From an uncultured Clostridium sp. (GTDB lineage: Bacteria > Bacillota > Clostridia > Clostridiales > Clostridiaceae): a stretch of 64,000 nt of DNA. Position numbers and translations under genes: made by a program. This document shows, piece after piece, positions 1 to 6,896 of the stretch. How positions within the stretch are numbered: position 1 is the first letter of the stretch; each line of letters starts with the position of its first letter. The notes under the pieces were generated by a model, which was given only the letters and a program-made list of their open reading frames with translations, was not told the origin of the DNA and did not search any database. The stretch covers positions 62,001 to 126,000 of the forward strand of contig CALBDU010000035.1 of NCBI GenBank assembly GCA_937927335.1, read 5' to 3'.

Positions 1-216
1 TGTTCCTGTACCTCTTAAGGTGTAGGTTATGCCTTCTCTTTCCAGCTCCTGATATGCCCTTTGAACCGTGTTTGGATTTACCCTTAGTTCTGTGGATATT
101 TCCCTCACAGAGGGCAGCTTTTCTCCCATCAGTATACGCTTATTGGCTATATCCCGTTTTATAATGTCCATTATCTGTATATAGATAGGAATTTTTTCAT
201 CAAATTCAGCACTCAT
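1..216 (-). CDS. GntR-family (YtrA-like) transcriptional regulator, N-terminal part
   Basis: The gene runs off the left edge, so only about 72 N-terminal residues are visible. They form a winged helix-turn-helix of GntR type, including the motif PSVREISTEL followed by RVNPNTVQRAYQELE, which is typical of the short YtrA subfamily. The ATG at 214-216 has the ribosome binding site TAGGAGG 6 nt upstream. YtrA-type regulators usually repress their own operon together with an ABC transporter, which would lie to the left of the window. A perfect inverted repeat sits over the promoter just upstream and fits autoregulation. The effector and partner genes cannot be judged from here. Confidence 0.85.
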   Translation of the reverse strand, partial: MSAEFDEKIPIYIQIMDIIKRDIANKRILMGEKLPSVREISTELRVNPNTVQRAYQELEREGITYTLRGTGT

Positions 217-230
217 AATTACCTCCTAAT

Positions 231-272
231 TATTGAATTAGTGTACTATATACATAGTACACTAATTCAATA
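231..272. promoter_or_regulatory. 19-bp perfect inverted repeat, probable GntR operator
   Basis: Arms at 231-249 and 254-272 are exact reverse complements around a 4-nt centre (ATAC). The core half-site is AGTGTACTAT, the palindromic form bound by YtrA-type regulators. It lies 15 nt upstream of the regulator start and covers the -10 box, as expected for autorepression. Confidence 0.75.
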
Positions 273-282
273 ATAATGTCAA
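254..282 (-). promoter_or_regulatory. Sigma-A promoter of the GntR-type regulator
   Basis: On the minus strand a consensus TTGACA (282-277) is followed after 17 nt by TACTAT (259-254). The -10 box lies inside the right arm of the inverted repeat, so a bound repressor would block polymerase. Confidence 0.7.
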
Positions 283-305
283 CCACTTATTTAATATATT
301 CTGGA

Positions 306-354
306 AATAAAAAAAATAGCACCCTCTCCGGCGCAAAGGCTGCAGAAAGGGTGC
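306..354 (-). terminator. Intrinsic terminator of the cysteine desulfidase-type gene
   Basis: GCACCCT (319-325) pairs with AGGGTGC (348-354); on the minus strand the hairpin is followed by a run of T (complement of the A run at 308-317). It lies 23 nt beyond the stop codon of the gene at 377-1648. Confidence 0.8.
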
Positions 355-376
355 ATCAGGTATTAAGTATTTGCTT

Positions 377-1648
377 TTAGTCGCATTTAGCCATCATTAC
401 ATCAAGAATTACATCGTCAGTATTGGACATTCCTTCTGAGGATACCTTGCCCATGTTTTGTATGGATCTCTCTACAGATTTATCAAGGATTCCGTCATTG
501 GAAGGAACAAATATATTATTCATCGCCATTTTAGCTGCGTCAACACAGGAAGAAACTGAAACGGAAAGCTTATATGCGCATCCCAGCTTAGCTCCGTCGC
601 ATATCATTCCTGAAATGCCTGCTATCATGTTTTTGATGGAGCCTTCGATCTGTTCCATTGTGCCTCCGTAAATATACGCAAGTCCGGCGCTGGCGCCAAC
701 ACCTGCAGCAACTCCGCAGCCGCAAACCGGTGAAAGTGAGCCTGTATAGGTTTTAATATATATGGTTACAAGATGGCTTAATGCCACACCTCTAATTATT
801 TTTTCATTGCTGAGCTTCATTCCTTCTCCAATTATAGCTATTGGGAGGATTGCCACCAAACCGTGGTTGCCGCTGCCTGCACTGCTCATAACCGGAAGAG
901 GATGTCCAGCCATTCTGGCTTCTGAAGCTGCAGCAGTTACTGCCTTTGCATACTTTTCATAATTGTCTTCATCAGTATTCAGCATGCTTCCAAGGCCCAT
1001 GCCAAGCTTGTCGTGGAGTCCGTCAAAGGCAATTCTCTTGTTCATTAGAATTCCTTCATTAATAAATGCTATTTTTTCAAATTCAACAGTATCTACAAAT
1101 TCCTTTAAATCTGATATTTTAAAGTCCTTGATTCTGTCTCTTAAGGATGGTTTTGCAGTTTCAACTGTAGCCTTGCTTTCAGAAATACACTGACCATTTT
1201 TCTCCATTAATGTGATGTTTAGATGAGTCTTCTGGATTATTACTCTGGAAGTATTTGTTTTTCCCTTTGCAACTACTTCAATATAGAGACCCACAACATC
1301 CTTTTTATGGTTAAGAGTGATTATATTCTTTTCAATAAGCTCCAGAGCTTTTGTTAAGCCGGCATCAGTTACTTCCTTTAATACCTCAAGCTTGTACTCA
1401 GAATTTCCAACTATTAAAGCCAAGGCAGCAGCTACAACTATACCCTTTTCATGGGTACCAGGTATACCAACTTCCTTGCCGTTTTTCAATATGTTTTTAT
1501 CTGCAAAAATATCAAGCTGTAGAACCTCTTCACCTAAGATTTCCTTAGCCTTTGCTACGGCATAGGCTACTGCAGTAGGCTCTGTGCATCCTAGTGCAGG
1601 TACCACCTGATCCTTTAATATGCTGATTAATAATTCATTATCTTTCAT
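377..1648 (-). CDS. UPF0597 / L-cysteine desulfidase family protein (CyuA/YhaM-like; serine dehydratase alpha fold)
   Basis: Protein of 423 residues in the UPF0597 family, related to E. coli YhaM/CyuA and archaeal cysteine desulfidase, and more distantly to the alpha domain of iron-sulfur L-serine dehydratase. Conserved cysteines are visible: CTEP at residue 21, CGC at 309-311, and Cys350, Cys357 and Cys368, probably ligands of a [4Fe-4S] cluster. The likely reaction is cysteine to pyruvate, ammonia and sulfide; serine cannot be excluded. An ATG six codons further upstream is in frame, but the GGAGGG motif lies just downstream of that ATG and upstream of the one at 1648, so 1648 is preferred. 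A sigma-54 promoter precedes the gene and a sigma-54 activator is encoded immediately upstream. Confidence 0.85.
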   Translation of the reverse strand: MKDNELLISILKDQVVPALGCTEPTAVAYAVAKAKEILGEEVLQLDIFADKNILKNGKEVGIPGTHEKGIVVAAALALIVGNSEYKLEVLKEVTDAGLTKALELIEKNIITLNHKKDVVGLYIEVVAKGKTNTSRVIIQKTHLNITLMEKNGQCISESKATVETAKPSLRDRIKDFKISDLKEFVDTVEFEKIAFINEGILMNKRIAFDGLHDKLGMGLGSMLNTDEDNYEKYAKAVTAAASEARMAGHPLPVMSSAGSGNHGLVAILPIAIIGEGMKLSNEKIIRGVALSHLVTIYIKTYTGSLSPVCGCGVAAGVGASAGLAYIYGGTMEQIEGSIKNMIAGISGMICDGAKLGCAYKLSVSVSSCVDAAKMAMNNIFVPSNDGILDKSVERSIQNMGKVSSEGMSNTDDVILDVMMAKCD

Positions 1649-1691
1649 ACCTAAAATACCCTCCAATATACAATAATATACTATTTAAATA

Positions 1692-1707
1692 AGCAATTAT
1701 TATGCCA
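1692..1707 (-). promoter_or_regulatory. Sigma-54 (-24/-12) promoter of the cysteine desulfidase-type gene
   Basis: The minus strand reads TGGCATAATAATTGCT, matching TGGCAC-N5-TTGC with the GG and GC elements correctly spaced. It ends 44 nt before the start codon at 1648. Transcription should require an enhancer-binding protein; one is encoded next door at 1867-3618. Confidence 0.82.
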
Positions 1708-1822
1708 AAGGGCCAGGTCCCTGTTTTCAATGGCTCTAAAACCTGGTAATTATCAAATATGAGAAAAATTACAGCATTTAATTTTAATCTCTTATAAAAC
1801 CTTTAAAATCAACGGAAATAAC

Positions 1823-1864
1823 AAATTCTCAAAAATGATAATCTTTTATCACTTTTGAGAATTT
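1823..1864. promoter_or_regulatory. 19-bp inverted repeat: candidate upstream activator site and/or terminator
   Basis: Arms 1823-1841 and 1846-1864 are complementary except for one position, with a 4-nt loop. It sits right after the activator stop codon and about 140 bp upstream of the sigma-54 promoter, a normal distance for an enhancer site. The T-rich tail needed for a good terminator is weak on the minus strand. Confidence 0.5.
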
Positions 1865-1866
1865 TA

Positions 1867-3618
1867 CTATTCCTCTAATTTTCTGTACAAGGTTGCAGGA
1901 CTAATATTAAGTTTTTTTGCAATATCTTTTTTAGCTTCCGTATCATCACCAAATTGCCTGATCATATTGCCGATAACCTCTTTTTCATAATCAGCCACCA
2001 GCTCCTTGAGGGATTTGGCTTGCTGTACAACTTCCTTATTCCCTCCAAGTCGCTTGTTTATCATATCTACGCCAATTTTTCCGCCCTTTTCAAAGTTAAT
2101 GGCATATTCTATCAGATTCTGAAGTTCCCTGACGTTTCCGGGCCAGCTGTAGGAAAGCAGCGCTTTTTTTGCATCCTCATTAAAGCCCTTGATATCCTTT
2201 TTATATATCTTATTATATCTTTTCAGAAAGTAGTTGGAAAGCTTAAGCACATCCTGCTCCCTTTCCCTTAAAGAGGGTATGTTTATAGGTATTACATTGA
2301 GCCTGTAAAAAAGGTCTTCCCTGAACTCCTTCCTTTCCACCATGTGATAAAGGTTTTTGTTGGTGGCAGCTATCACCCTTGGATTAACTTTTATAGCAGC
2401 TGAGCCCCCTACCCTCATTATCTCTTTTTCCTCCAGCACCCTCAAAAGCTTTACCTGCATATGCAGGGGCAGGTCACCAATTTCATCCAGGAATATGGTG
2501 CCATCCTTTGCAATTTCAAACTTTCCCATTTTACCGCTGCTGCTGGCTCCGGTAAAGGATCCTTTTTCGTAGCCGAACAGCTCTGATTCCACAAGACTTT
2601 CCGGTATGGCGCCGCAGTTTATGGGCATAAATATTTCATTTCTTCTCAGGCTTTCAGAATGAATTGCCCTGGCAAACAACTCCTTTCCAGTGCCGCTTTC
2701 CCCTAAAAGCAGTACCGGCATATTCTGCACTGCAATTAGCTTTGCCTGCTCCTTTACCTGGGCAAACAGCTGGCTGTCTCCAATAATCTCATCAAAGGTC
2801 AGCATAGCATTTTTTTCGCTGACATTAAAAACAGATCTCTGGAGCTTGTCAAAATCCTTAAAGGTCAGTACAGCCCCTTCAGTGACATCATTAAACATGA
2901 TAGGCTTTATGGAAAATAAAAACTGGATTTTTGAGCCCTTTGCTATAAGGGATACCTGCTCCTCCTCAATACTGAAGCTATTCTTTTCAATTTTATGAAG
3001 AACGCTCCTTGGCAGTATGGTATCCAGGGACTTACCTACGATATTGGAGTATTTTATTTTAAATTTTTCCTTTATATATCTGTTAAGGCTCATAATATTC
3101 ATTTTTTTATCAATAATTATGATGCCCTCATTTACCGAGTCAATTACTGTAAGCAGCTCTCTGGATTTATACTGCAGTTTATGGCTGATATTTTTTTCCC
3201 TTATTTTAGATGCAATAAGCTCAGACAATCTTTTGTCAAAATCAATGTAGCTCTCCTTTTTTTCAAGAAAGGCTTCCTTTTGTTCTGCATCAAATATTAT
3301 AAGTCCTATTACTCCCTCCACATTATCATCTATTATAATAGGAAAGCATACCGCAGCTTTCTCGTCACAATCCTCTTTGGATGAGCAGATATCACATTCC
3401 AGGCAGGATTTTGGATCAGAAATAAGGTACTGGGTGCCAGTTAAAACACACCTTTCAAACACTGAATTTTTAGGCCCATAGGCTCCAACCTTGTTTTTAT
3501 AGGAGCCTGTGCCTGCAAGCCGCAGAAGGTTCTTGTCCATTATTGTCACATCTATTCCAACTATGGCTTTCACTGTTTCAGCTATCTGCTGTAGTTCATC
3601 AATTATCTGATCTATCAT
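1867..3618 (-). CDS. Sigma-54-dependent transcriptional activator with cysteine-rich sensor and PAS domain
   Basis: Enhancer-binding protein of 583 residues. The N-terminal 1-145 form a GAF-like sensor with a tight cysteine cluster (C72-x2-C75-x2-C78-x4-C83, plus Cys57 and Cys91) that could hold an iron-sulfur cluster or metal. A PAS domain follows at about 150-260. The AAA+ domain has Walker A GESGTGKE at 306, a sigma-54 contact loop written GSFTGA (usual form GAFTGA) at 353 and Walker B FLDEIG at 376. A Fis-type helix-turn-helix lies at 555-583. The gene is followed by a desulfidase-type gene with a -24/-12 promoter, its most likely target. The sensed signal (cysteine, sulfide or redox state) is inference. 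Confidence 0.88.
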   Translation of the reverse strand: MIDQIIDELQQIAETVKAIVGIDVTIMDKNLLRLAGTGSYKNKVGAYGPKNSVFERCVLTGTQYLISDPKSCLECDICSSKEDCDEKAAVCFPIIIDDNVEGVIGLIIFDAEQKEAFLEKKESYIDFDKRLSELIASKIREKNISHKLQYKSRELLTVIDSVNEGIIIIDKKMNIMSLNRYIKEKFKIKYSNIVGKSLDTILPRSVLHKIEKNSFSIEEEQVSLIAKGSKIQFLFSIKPIMFNDVTEGAVLTFKDFDKLQRSVFNVSEKNAMLTFDEIIGDSQLFAQVKEQAKLIAVQNMPVLLLGESGTGKELFARAIHSESLRRNEIFMPINCGAIPESLVESELFGYEKGSFTGASSSGKMGKFEIAKDGTIFLDEIGDLPLHMQVKLLRVLEEKEIMRVGGSAAIKVNPRVIAATNKNLYHMVERKEFREDLFYRLNVIPINIPSLREREQDVLKLSNYFLKRYNKIYKKDIKGFNEDAKKALLSYSWPGNVRELQNLIEYAINFEKGGKIGVDMINKRLGGNKEVVQQAKSLKELVADYEKEVIGNMIRQFGDDTEAKKDIAKKLNISPATLYRKLEE

Positions 3619-3670
3619 AAGGCTACCATCCTTTTATTATAATAAATACAGTATATCACTTTTTCTCGTA

Positions 3671-3698
3671 AAAAAAAATTCGGAGGCGAACCTCCGAG
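3671..3698 (-). terminator. Intrinsic terminator of the amino-acid binding protein gene
   Basis: CGGAGG (3681-3686), a CGAA loop and CCTCCG (3691-3696); the minus strand continues into a run of T (complement of 3671-3678). It lies directly after the stop codon at 3704. Confidence 0.85.
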
Positions 3699-3703
3699 TA
3701 ATC

Positions 3704-4495
3704 TTATTTGTATATATCGTAGCCAAACCATTTCATTGAGAGCTTTGTAAGAGTTCCGTCTGCCTTAAGATCCTCAAGAGCCTTTTGAATTGCTGCCTTA
3801 AGCTTCTGATCCTCTTTTCTTACGCCTATTCCTTCCGGTTCCTTAGTAAGCTTCTCATCAAGTATCACATAGGCCCCCGGTTCCTTTTTAGTGTAATAGC
3901 CTCCAACCTGGCCATCAACAACAACAGCGTCAATTCTACCTACAGACAGCTCATGAAAGGCTTCTGTAATCTTATCGTATCTTTTAACTTCTTTTGTGCC
4001 CTGGATTTTTAAAGCAGCCTGTTCTCCTGTAGCACCCAGCTGGCATCCGATTACCTTTCCCTTTAAATCAGCTGAGGCTTTTATTGTGCTTCCGGTCTTT
4101 ACCACAATTATCTGTCCGCCGTCAATATAAGGCCCTGCAAAATCGATCTGCTTCTGTCTCTCCTCAGTGATGCTCATAGCTGATAAAACCACATCAAACT
4201 TTGAGGAGGTCAATGCCAGTACTACTCCGTTCCAGTCTGTTGGAATCCACTCAGACTTAACACCAAGCTTTTTTGCAATTTCATCGCCAAGGTCCACATC
4301 AAATCCAACCAAATTGTTATTCTCATCCCTATATTCCATTGGAGGATAGGAATCATCCACTCCGATAGTAAGCTTGCCTGCCTTTTGTACTCTTTCCAGT
4401 GAGTTATCCGCAGTGGTGGTTCCACCGCTGCTGCAGCCTGCAAATAAAGCAATTGACAGCACTGCAGCCAATATTAGCGCAAAGATTTTTTTCAT
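3704..4495 (-). CDS. Amino-acid ABC transporter substrate-binding lipoprotein (SBP_bac_3 family)
   Basis: A 263-residue polar amino-acid binding protein. A lipoprotein signal peptide ends at the lipobox LFAGC (Cys21), so the mature protein is membrane-anchored outside the cell. The family-3 solute-binding fold is shown by the start of the mature domain (LTIGVDDSYPPMEY) and the later DVVLSAMSITEERQKQIDF segment. No permease or ATPase gene is adjacent, so it either works with a transporter encoded elsewhere or serves as a spare binding protein. The nearby cysteine-degrading gene suggests a sulfur amino acid such as cystine as ligand, but this is only contextual. The start has an AGGGGG ribosome binding site. 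Confidence 0.88.
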   Translation of the reverse strand: MKKIFALILAAVLSIALFAGCSSGGTTTADNSLERVQKAGKLTIGVDDSYPPMEYRDENNNLVGFDVDLGDEIAKKLGVKSEWIPTDWNGVVLALTSSKFDVVLSAMSITEERQKQIDFAGPYIDGGQIIVVKTGSTIKASADLKGKVIGCQLGATGEQAALKIQGTKEVKRYDKITEAFHELSVGRIDAVVVDGQVGGYYTKKEPGAYVILDEKLTKEPEGIGVRKEDQKLKAAIQKALEDLKADGTLTKLSMKWFGYDIYK

Positions 4496-4568
4496 TTGAG
4501 ATTCCCCCTTGAATGTTTTTATGATTTATAATTATACATCTAAAGTTATAATTATGCAATATATTTTA

Positions 4569-4600
4569 TAAAAAAAGACTGCGAAAATCATTTGCAATCT
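4569..4600 (-). terminator. Intrinsic terminator of hgcAB
   Basis: Minus strand: AGATTGC (4600-4594) pairs with GCAGTCT (4582-4576), with one G-T wobble, followed by a run of T (4575-4570). It lies 30 nt after the TAA at 4631, not directly after the internal UGA at 4688. That fits the longer, read-through HgcB as the real gene end. Confidence 0.8.
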
Positions 4601-4630
4601 TTATAGCCTCTATTTTTTTCTAATACATTT

Positions 4631-4903
4631 TTAGCAGCCGCATTTAGGCTCACTTCCAGTAAGCCATCCCCTTATTATGGCGCTGGCTCATCCTACGCCC
4701 TTATTTACACTGAGAGCCTTAAAGCTGCAGTTCTTTACACATGCCCCGCATTCCATACAGGAATCCAGATCTGAAATTACAGCCTTCCCCTCCCTCATTT
4801 CAAACACCCCATGAGGACACACTGTCTTGCACATTCCGCAGCCGGTGCATTTGTCACTGTCCAGCTTCAATGTTGCCACATTTCTTATATATTTATGCTT
4901 CAC
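4631..4903 (-). CDS. hgcB: HgcB, 2x[4Fe-4S] ferredoxin of mercury methylation, with in-frame UGA (candidate selenoprotein)
   Basis: HgcB passes electrons to the corrinoid protein HgcA during Hg(II) methylation. Two CX2CX2CX3C motifs are visible (Cys19/22/25/29 and Cys49/52/55/59). After the typical GVG the frame meets UGA (4690-4688, codon 72) and then continues with ASAIIRGWLTGSEPKCGC and TAA at 4633-4631. That is the normal HgcB tail, including its C-terminal cysteine pair. The UGA falls exactly on the family's conserved single cysteine (Cys73 in the Desulfovibrio-type protein), so selenocysteine is the natural reading and a SECIS-like hairpin follows. A conventional gene caller would stop at 4688 and give a 71-residue product. 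The start chosen is GTG 4903, because GAGG lies 8 nt upstream; GTG 4912 has no ribosome binding site. It lies 5 nt after hgcA. A nonsense mutation is the alternative. Confidence 0.9.
4647..4665 (-). promoter_or_regulatory. Candidate bacterial SECIS element in hgcB
   Basis: In the mRNA, GGCUUAC (4665-4659) pairs with GUGAGCC (4653-4647): seven base pairs with one U-G wobble. The 5-nt loop is UGGAA (4658-4654). The stem starts 22 nt after the UGA and the loop starts 29 nt after it. Known bacterial SECIS elements have a short stem about 16-37 nt from UGA to apical loop, with a G among the first two loop bases; all of this is met. A second, weaker fold (GCCAU/AUGGC) lies closer to the UGA. Confidence 0.65.
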
Positions 4904-4908
4904 TATTA

Positions 4909-5931
4909 TCACCTCATAACTACATATATAATAAGAAGAATCAACCCTGTTATGCAGGCGGCTCCTCCAATTATTATGGAATATATCGTTTCTTTTGTAG
5001 TACCAGACAGGGAGGTATAGGTACTGGAGCCCGTAAACTGCAGTGCAGTATAGGACGAGATAAACAGCATAAACAGAATAAAGGCTGCTTTAACCAGTAT
5101 ATTGCCCGGCACTAAAAAAATATCCGAGATATTGTAAAAAACCACGGACCACAGCATTGAAAGAAATAATCCTTTCAGCGAAAAGGCCCTGAAGGGTATA
5201 TATGGCAGCAACACAGGTACTAAAATTGTACCAATAACTAAAGCTGCAAGAAGTGGTAAAAAATTTGCCATGGCAATGGTAATAGCCGTGCCCCAATTAT
5301 TGCTTAAAAATAAATTGAATATAAGTATTGGAATCAGGAAGGGCAGTGTATATTTAAGCCCTGGTATAAATTCCATGGGAGTCAGAACTATCCTGTCCCT
5401 TAGATTAAACTGAACCTGGCTCATTTCTTCATCCTCCACCAGCCCGCTATTTAAAAATTTCCTTATATCCACCGCACGCACCGGCCCATAAACCACTCTG
5501 AACCCTGCCCTTGCCAGAACAGGGGCTGCAACCCCGGGAGCTCCAAGCTGAGGCAGTATAATAGTATTATGTGAAATAATTTCCTTTAGCTTTACTTTAT
5601 TAATAACCTTCAATATTTCATAATTTCCAAAGGTGCCCTTGCCAGCTGCACACCATACATTTATCCCTTTGGTATCAATAACAAGAATCCAAAGGCTAAG
5701 CCCCTCCAGGCTGCTTCTTAAGGCATCGAAGGTGAGCTTATAATTTGCAGTAACCAGCACCTGGGACTTTTCATCAGGAGTCCCTACTGCGTACAAGCCT
5801 GGCTCTACCGTATAATTATATCGATTTATTCCAAATCTCGCTTTTAAGGCACCAAGCTTATCCTCAAAGGTGAGCTTTGTATTTACAACCTTAGCTGTGC
5901 CAACACTGGTTACAATTTCCTCGATTTCCAA
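4909..5931 (-). CDS. hgcA: HgcA, corrinoid-binding mercury methyltransferase
   Basis: HgcA transfers a methyl group from its corrinoid cofactor to Hg(II). The diagnostic cap-helix motif NVWCAAGKGTFG is exact at residues 91-102; Cys94 is the cysteine expected to ligate cobalt. The corrinoid domain covers about residues 40-170 and is followed from about 195 by five hydrophobic membrane helices, the standard HgcA layout. Length (340 residues) is normal. The start is TTG at 5931 with GGAGGG 8 nt upstream. hgcB follows after 5 nt, so the two are co-transcribed. The methyl donor is thought to come from the folate/acetyl-CoA pathway, which is not encoded here. Recognition is secure from the motif. 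Confidence 0.96.
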   Translation of the reverse strand: MEIEEIVTSVGTAKVVNTKLTFEDKLGALKARFGINRYNYTVEPGLYAVGTPDEKSQVLVTANYKLTFDALRSSLEGLSLWILVIDTKGINVWCAAGKGTFGNYEILKVINKVKLKEIISHNTIILPQLGAPGVAAPVLARAGFRVVYGPVRAVDIRKFLNSGLVEDEEMSQVQFNLRDRIVLTPMEFIPGLKYTLPFLIPILIFNLFLSNNWGTAITIAMANFLPLLAALVIGTILVPVLLPYIPFRAFSLKGLFLSMLWSVVFYNISDIFLVPGNILVKAAFILFMLFISSYTALQFTGSSTYTSLSGTTKETIYSIIIGGAACITGLILLIIYVVMR

Positions 5932-5962
5932 GTATATATCCCTCCAAGCATTATTATTTTTA

Positions 5963-5990
5963 ATTATATCACAAAAGTACTATTATTCAA
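5963..5990 (-). promoter_or_regulatory. Sigma-A promoter of hgcAB
   Basis: Minus strand TTGAAT (5990-5985), 16-nt spacer, TATAAT (5968-5963). The -10 box is perfect and ends about 20 nt before the ribosome binding site of hgcA. No operator-like repeat is seen, so expression may be constitutive at the promoter level. Confidence 0.65.
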
Positions 5991-6040
5991 TTTAAGGTTT
6001 TGGTAGAATGTAAATAACGCATTTCTAAGGGGGTATAAAA

Positions 6041-6727
6041 ATGTTCGGAACACTGGTAAATGTTGCTGCCATCATTGTGGGCAGTGCATTGGGATTGATA
6101 CTAAAGGGAGGAATTCCGAAAAAGGTAGGAGATACTGTAATTCAGGCATTGGGTCTGTCCACACTGCTTATAGGCATTACCGGAGCCATTAAGGTTAATA
6201 ACGTACTATTGGTTATTATATCCATGGTTATTGGAACTGCTATTGGGGAAGCAATTGATATTGATAAATTCATCAATGGTTTGGGACAGAAGGTGGAAAA
6301 CAGATTTAAGGGCAAGCATGGAAAGGTTTCGGAAGGCTTCGTAACTGCCAGTCTGCTTTTCTGCATAGGTGCCATGGCTATAGTTGGCGCCTTGAACAGC
6401 GGTCTGAAGGGTGATTATCACATATTATATGCAAAATCAATGCTGGACTTTGTTTTTTCAGTGATAGCATCTTCATCACTAGGGATAGGTGTTATGCTTT
6501 CATCAGTGTCCGTACTGCTTTATCAGGGTACCATTACACTGCTGGCTTTTGCAATTAAAGGCTTTCTTATTGAAAGTGTAATAGCTGATATGACCGCAGT
6601 AGGCAGCCTGATGATTATCGGTATCAGCCTTAACCTTATGGGCATTAGCAAGCTGAAGGTTGCCAATTATCTTCCGGCTATGTTCATACCGGTAATATAT
6701 CAAATTATAACTACTTTAGCAAAATAG
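6041..6727 (+). CDS. DUF554 family membrane protein (YdfK/YqgA-like)
   Basis: A 228-residue integral membrane protein of the DUF554 family, recognisable by its opening MFGTLVNVAAIIVGSALG and the segment GALNSGLKGDYHILYAKSMLD in the middle. About six hydrophobic helices are visible. The function is not established; family members are thought to be transporters or channels. It is transcribed divergently from hgcA and ends at its own terminator, so it is probably a single-gene unit. The start has AAGGGGG 8 nt upstream. Confidence 0.9.
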   Translation: MFGTLVNVAAIIVGSALGLILKGGIPKKVGDTVIQALGLSTLLIGITGAIKVNNVLLVIISMVIGTAIGEAIDIDKFINGLGQKVENRFKGKHGKVSEGFVTASLLFCIGAMAIVGALNSGLKGDYHILYAKSMLDFVFSVIASSSLGIGVMLSSVSVLLYQGTITLLAFAIKGFLIESVIADMTAVGSLMIIGISLNLMGISKLKVANYLPAMFIPVIYQIITTLAK

Positions 6728-6745
6728 GAGCTGCGGCTCCTTTTT
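6727..6745 (+). terminator. Intrinsic terminator of the DUF554 gene
   Basis: GGAGC (6727-6731), TGCG loop, GCTCC (6736-6740), then TTTTT. The stem begins at the stop codon. Confidence 0.88.
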
Positions 6746-6755
6746 AATTTGAGGC

Positions 6756-6806
6756 TTTGTTAAAGAACTGTTGATAGTATACTATATTTCAGATTCTAGG
6801 GGAACT
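6756..6806. repeat. Dispersed repeat, block A (copy 1)
   Basis: The stretch starting TTGTTAAAG and including TATACTATATTT and AGGGGAACT recurs at 29515-29560 with few changes. In both places it is followed downstream by the element starting CATCTGTGCAAAATTTCAAG. Here the two blocks are pushed apart by a tandem-repeat array. Confidence 0.6.
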
Positions 6807-6896
6807 CACTAATGAAGTTCTACTAATTCATTTTTTGAGAAGGTTGCGAATTAACCTGCTTTGGAGCGCAGTATTGTTATGGCGTGAATTTATTTA

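Noticed and set aside
1706..1750. GGGCCAGGTCCC hairpin as terminator of the sigma-54 activator gene
   Set aside because: It overlaps the sigma-54 promoter region, has no T run and is more than 100 bp from the stop codon.
4675..4690. Frameshift or assembly gap in hgcB
   Set aside because: Frame is identical before and after the UGA and the flanking protein sequence is fully conserved; only the one codon differs. A base-calling error is still possible and is listed as a check.
4688..4912. hgcB as a normal, short gene ending at the UGA
   Set aside because: The HgcB tail continues in frame for 18 codons to TAA, the terminator lies after that TAA, and GTG 4912 lacks a ribosome binding site.
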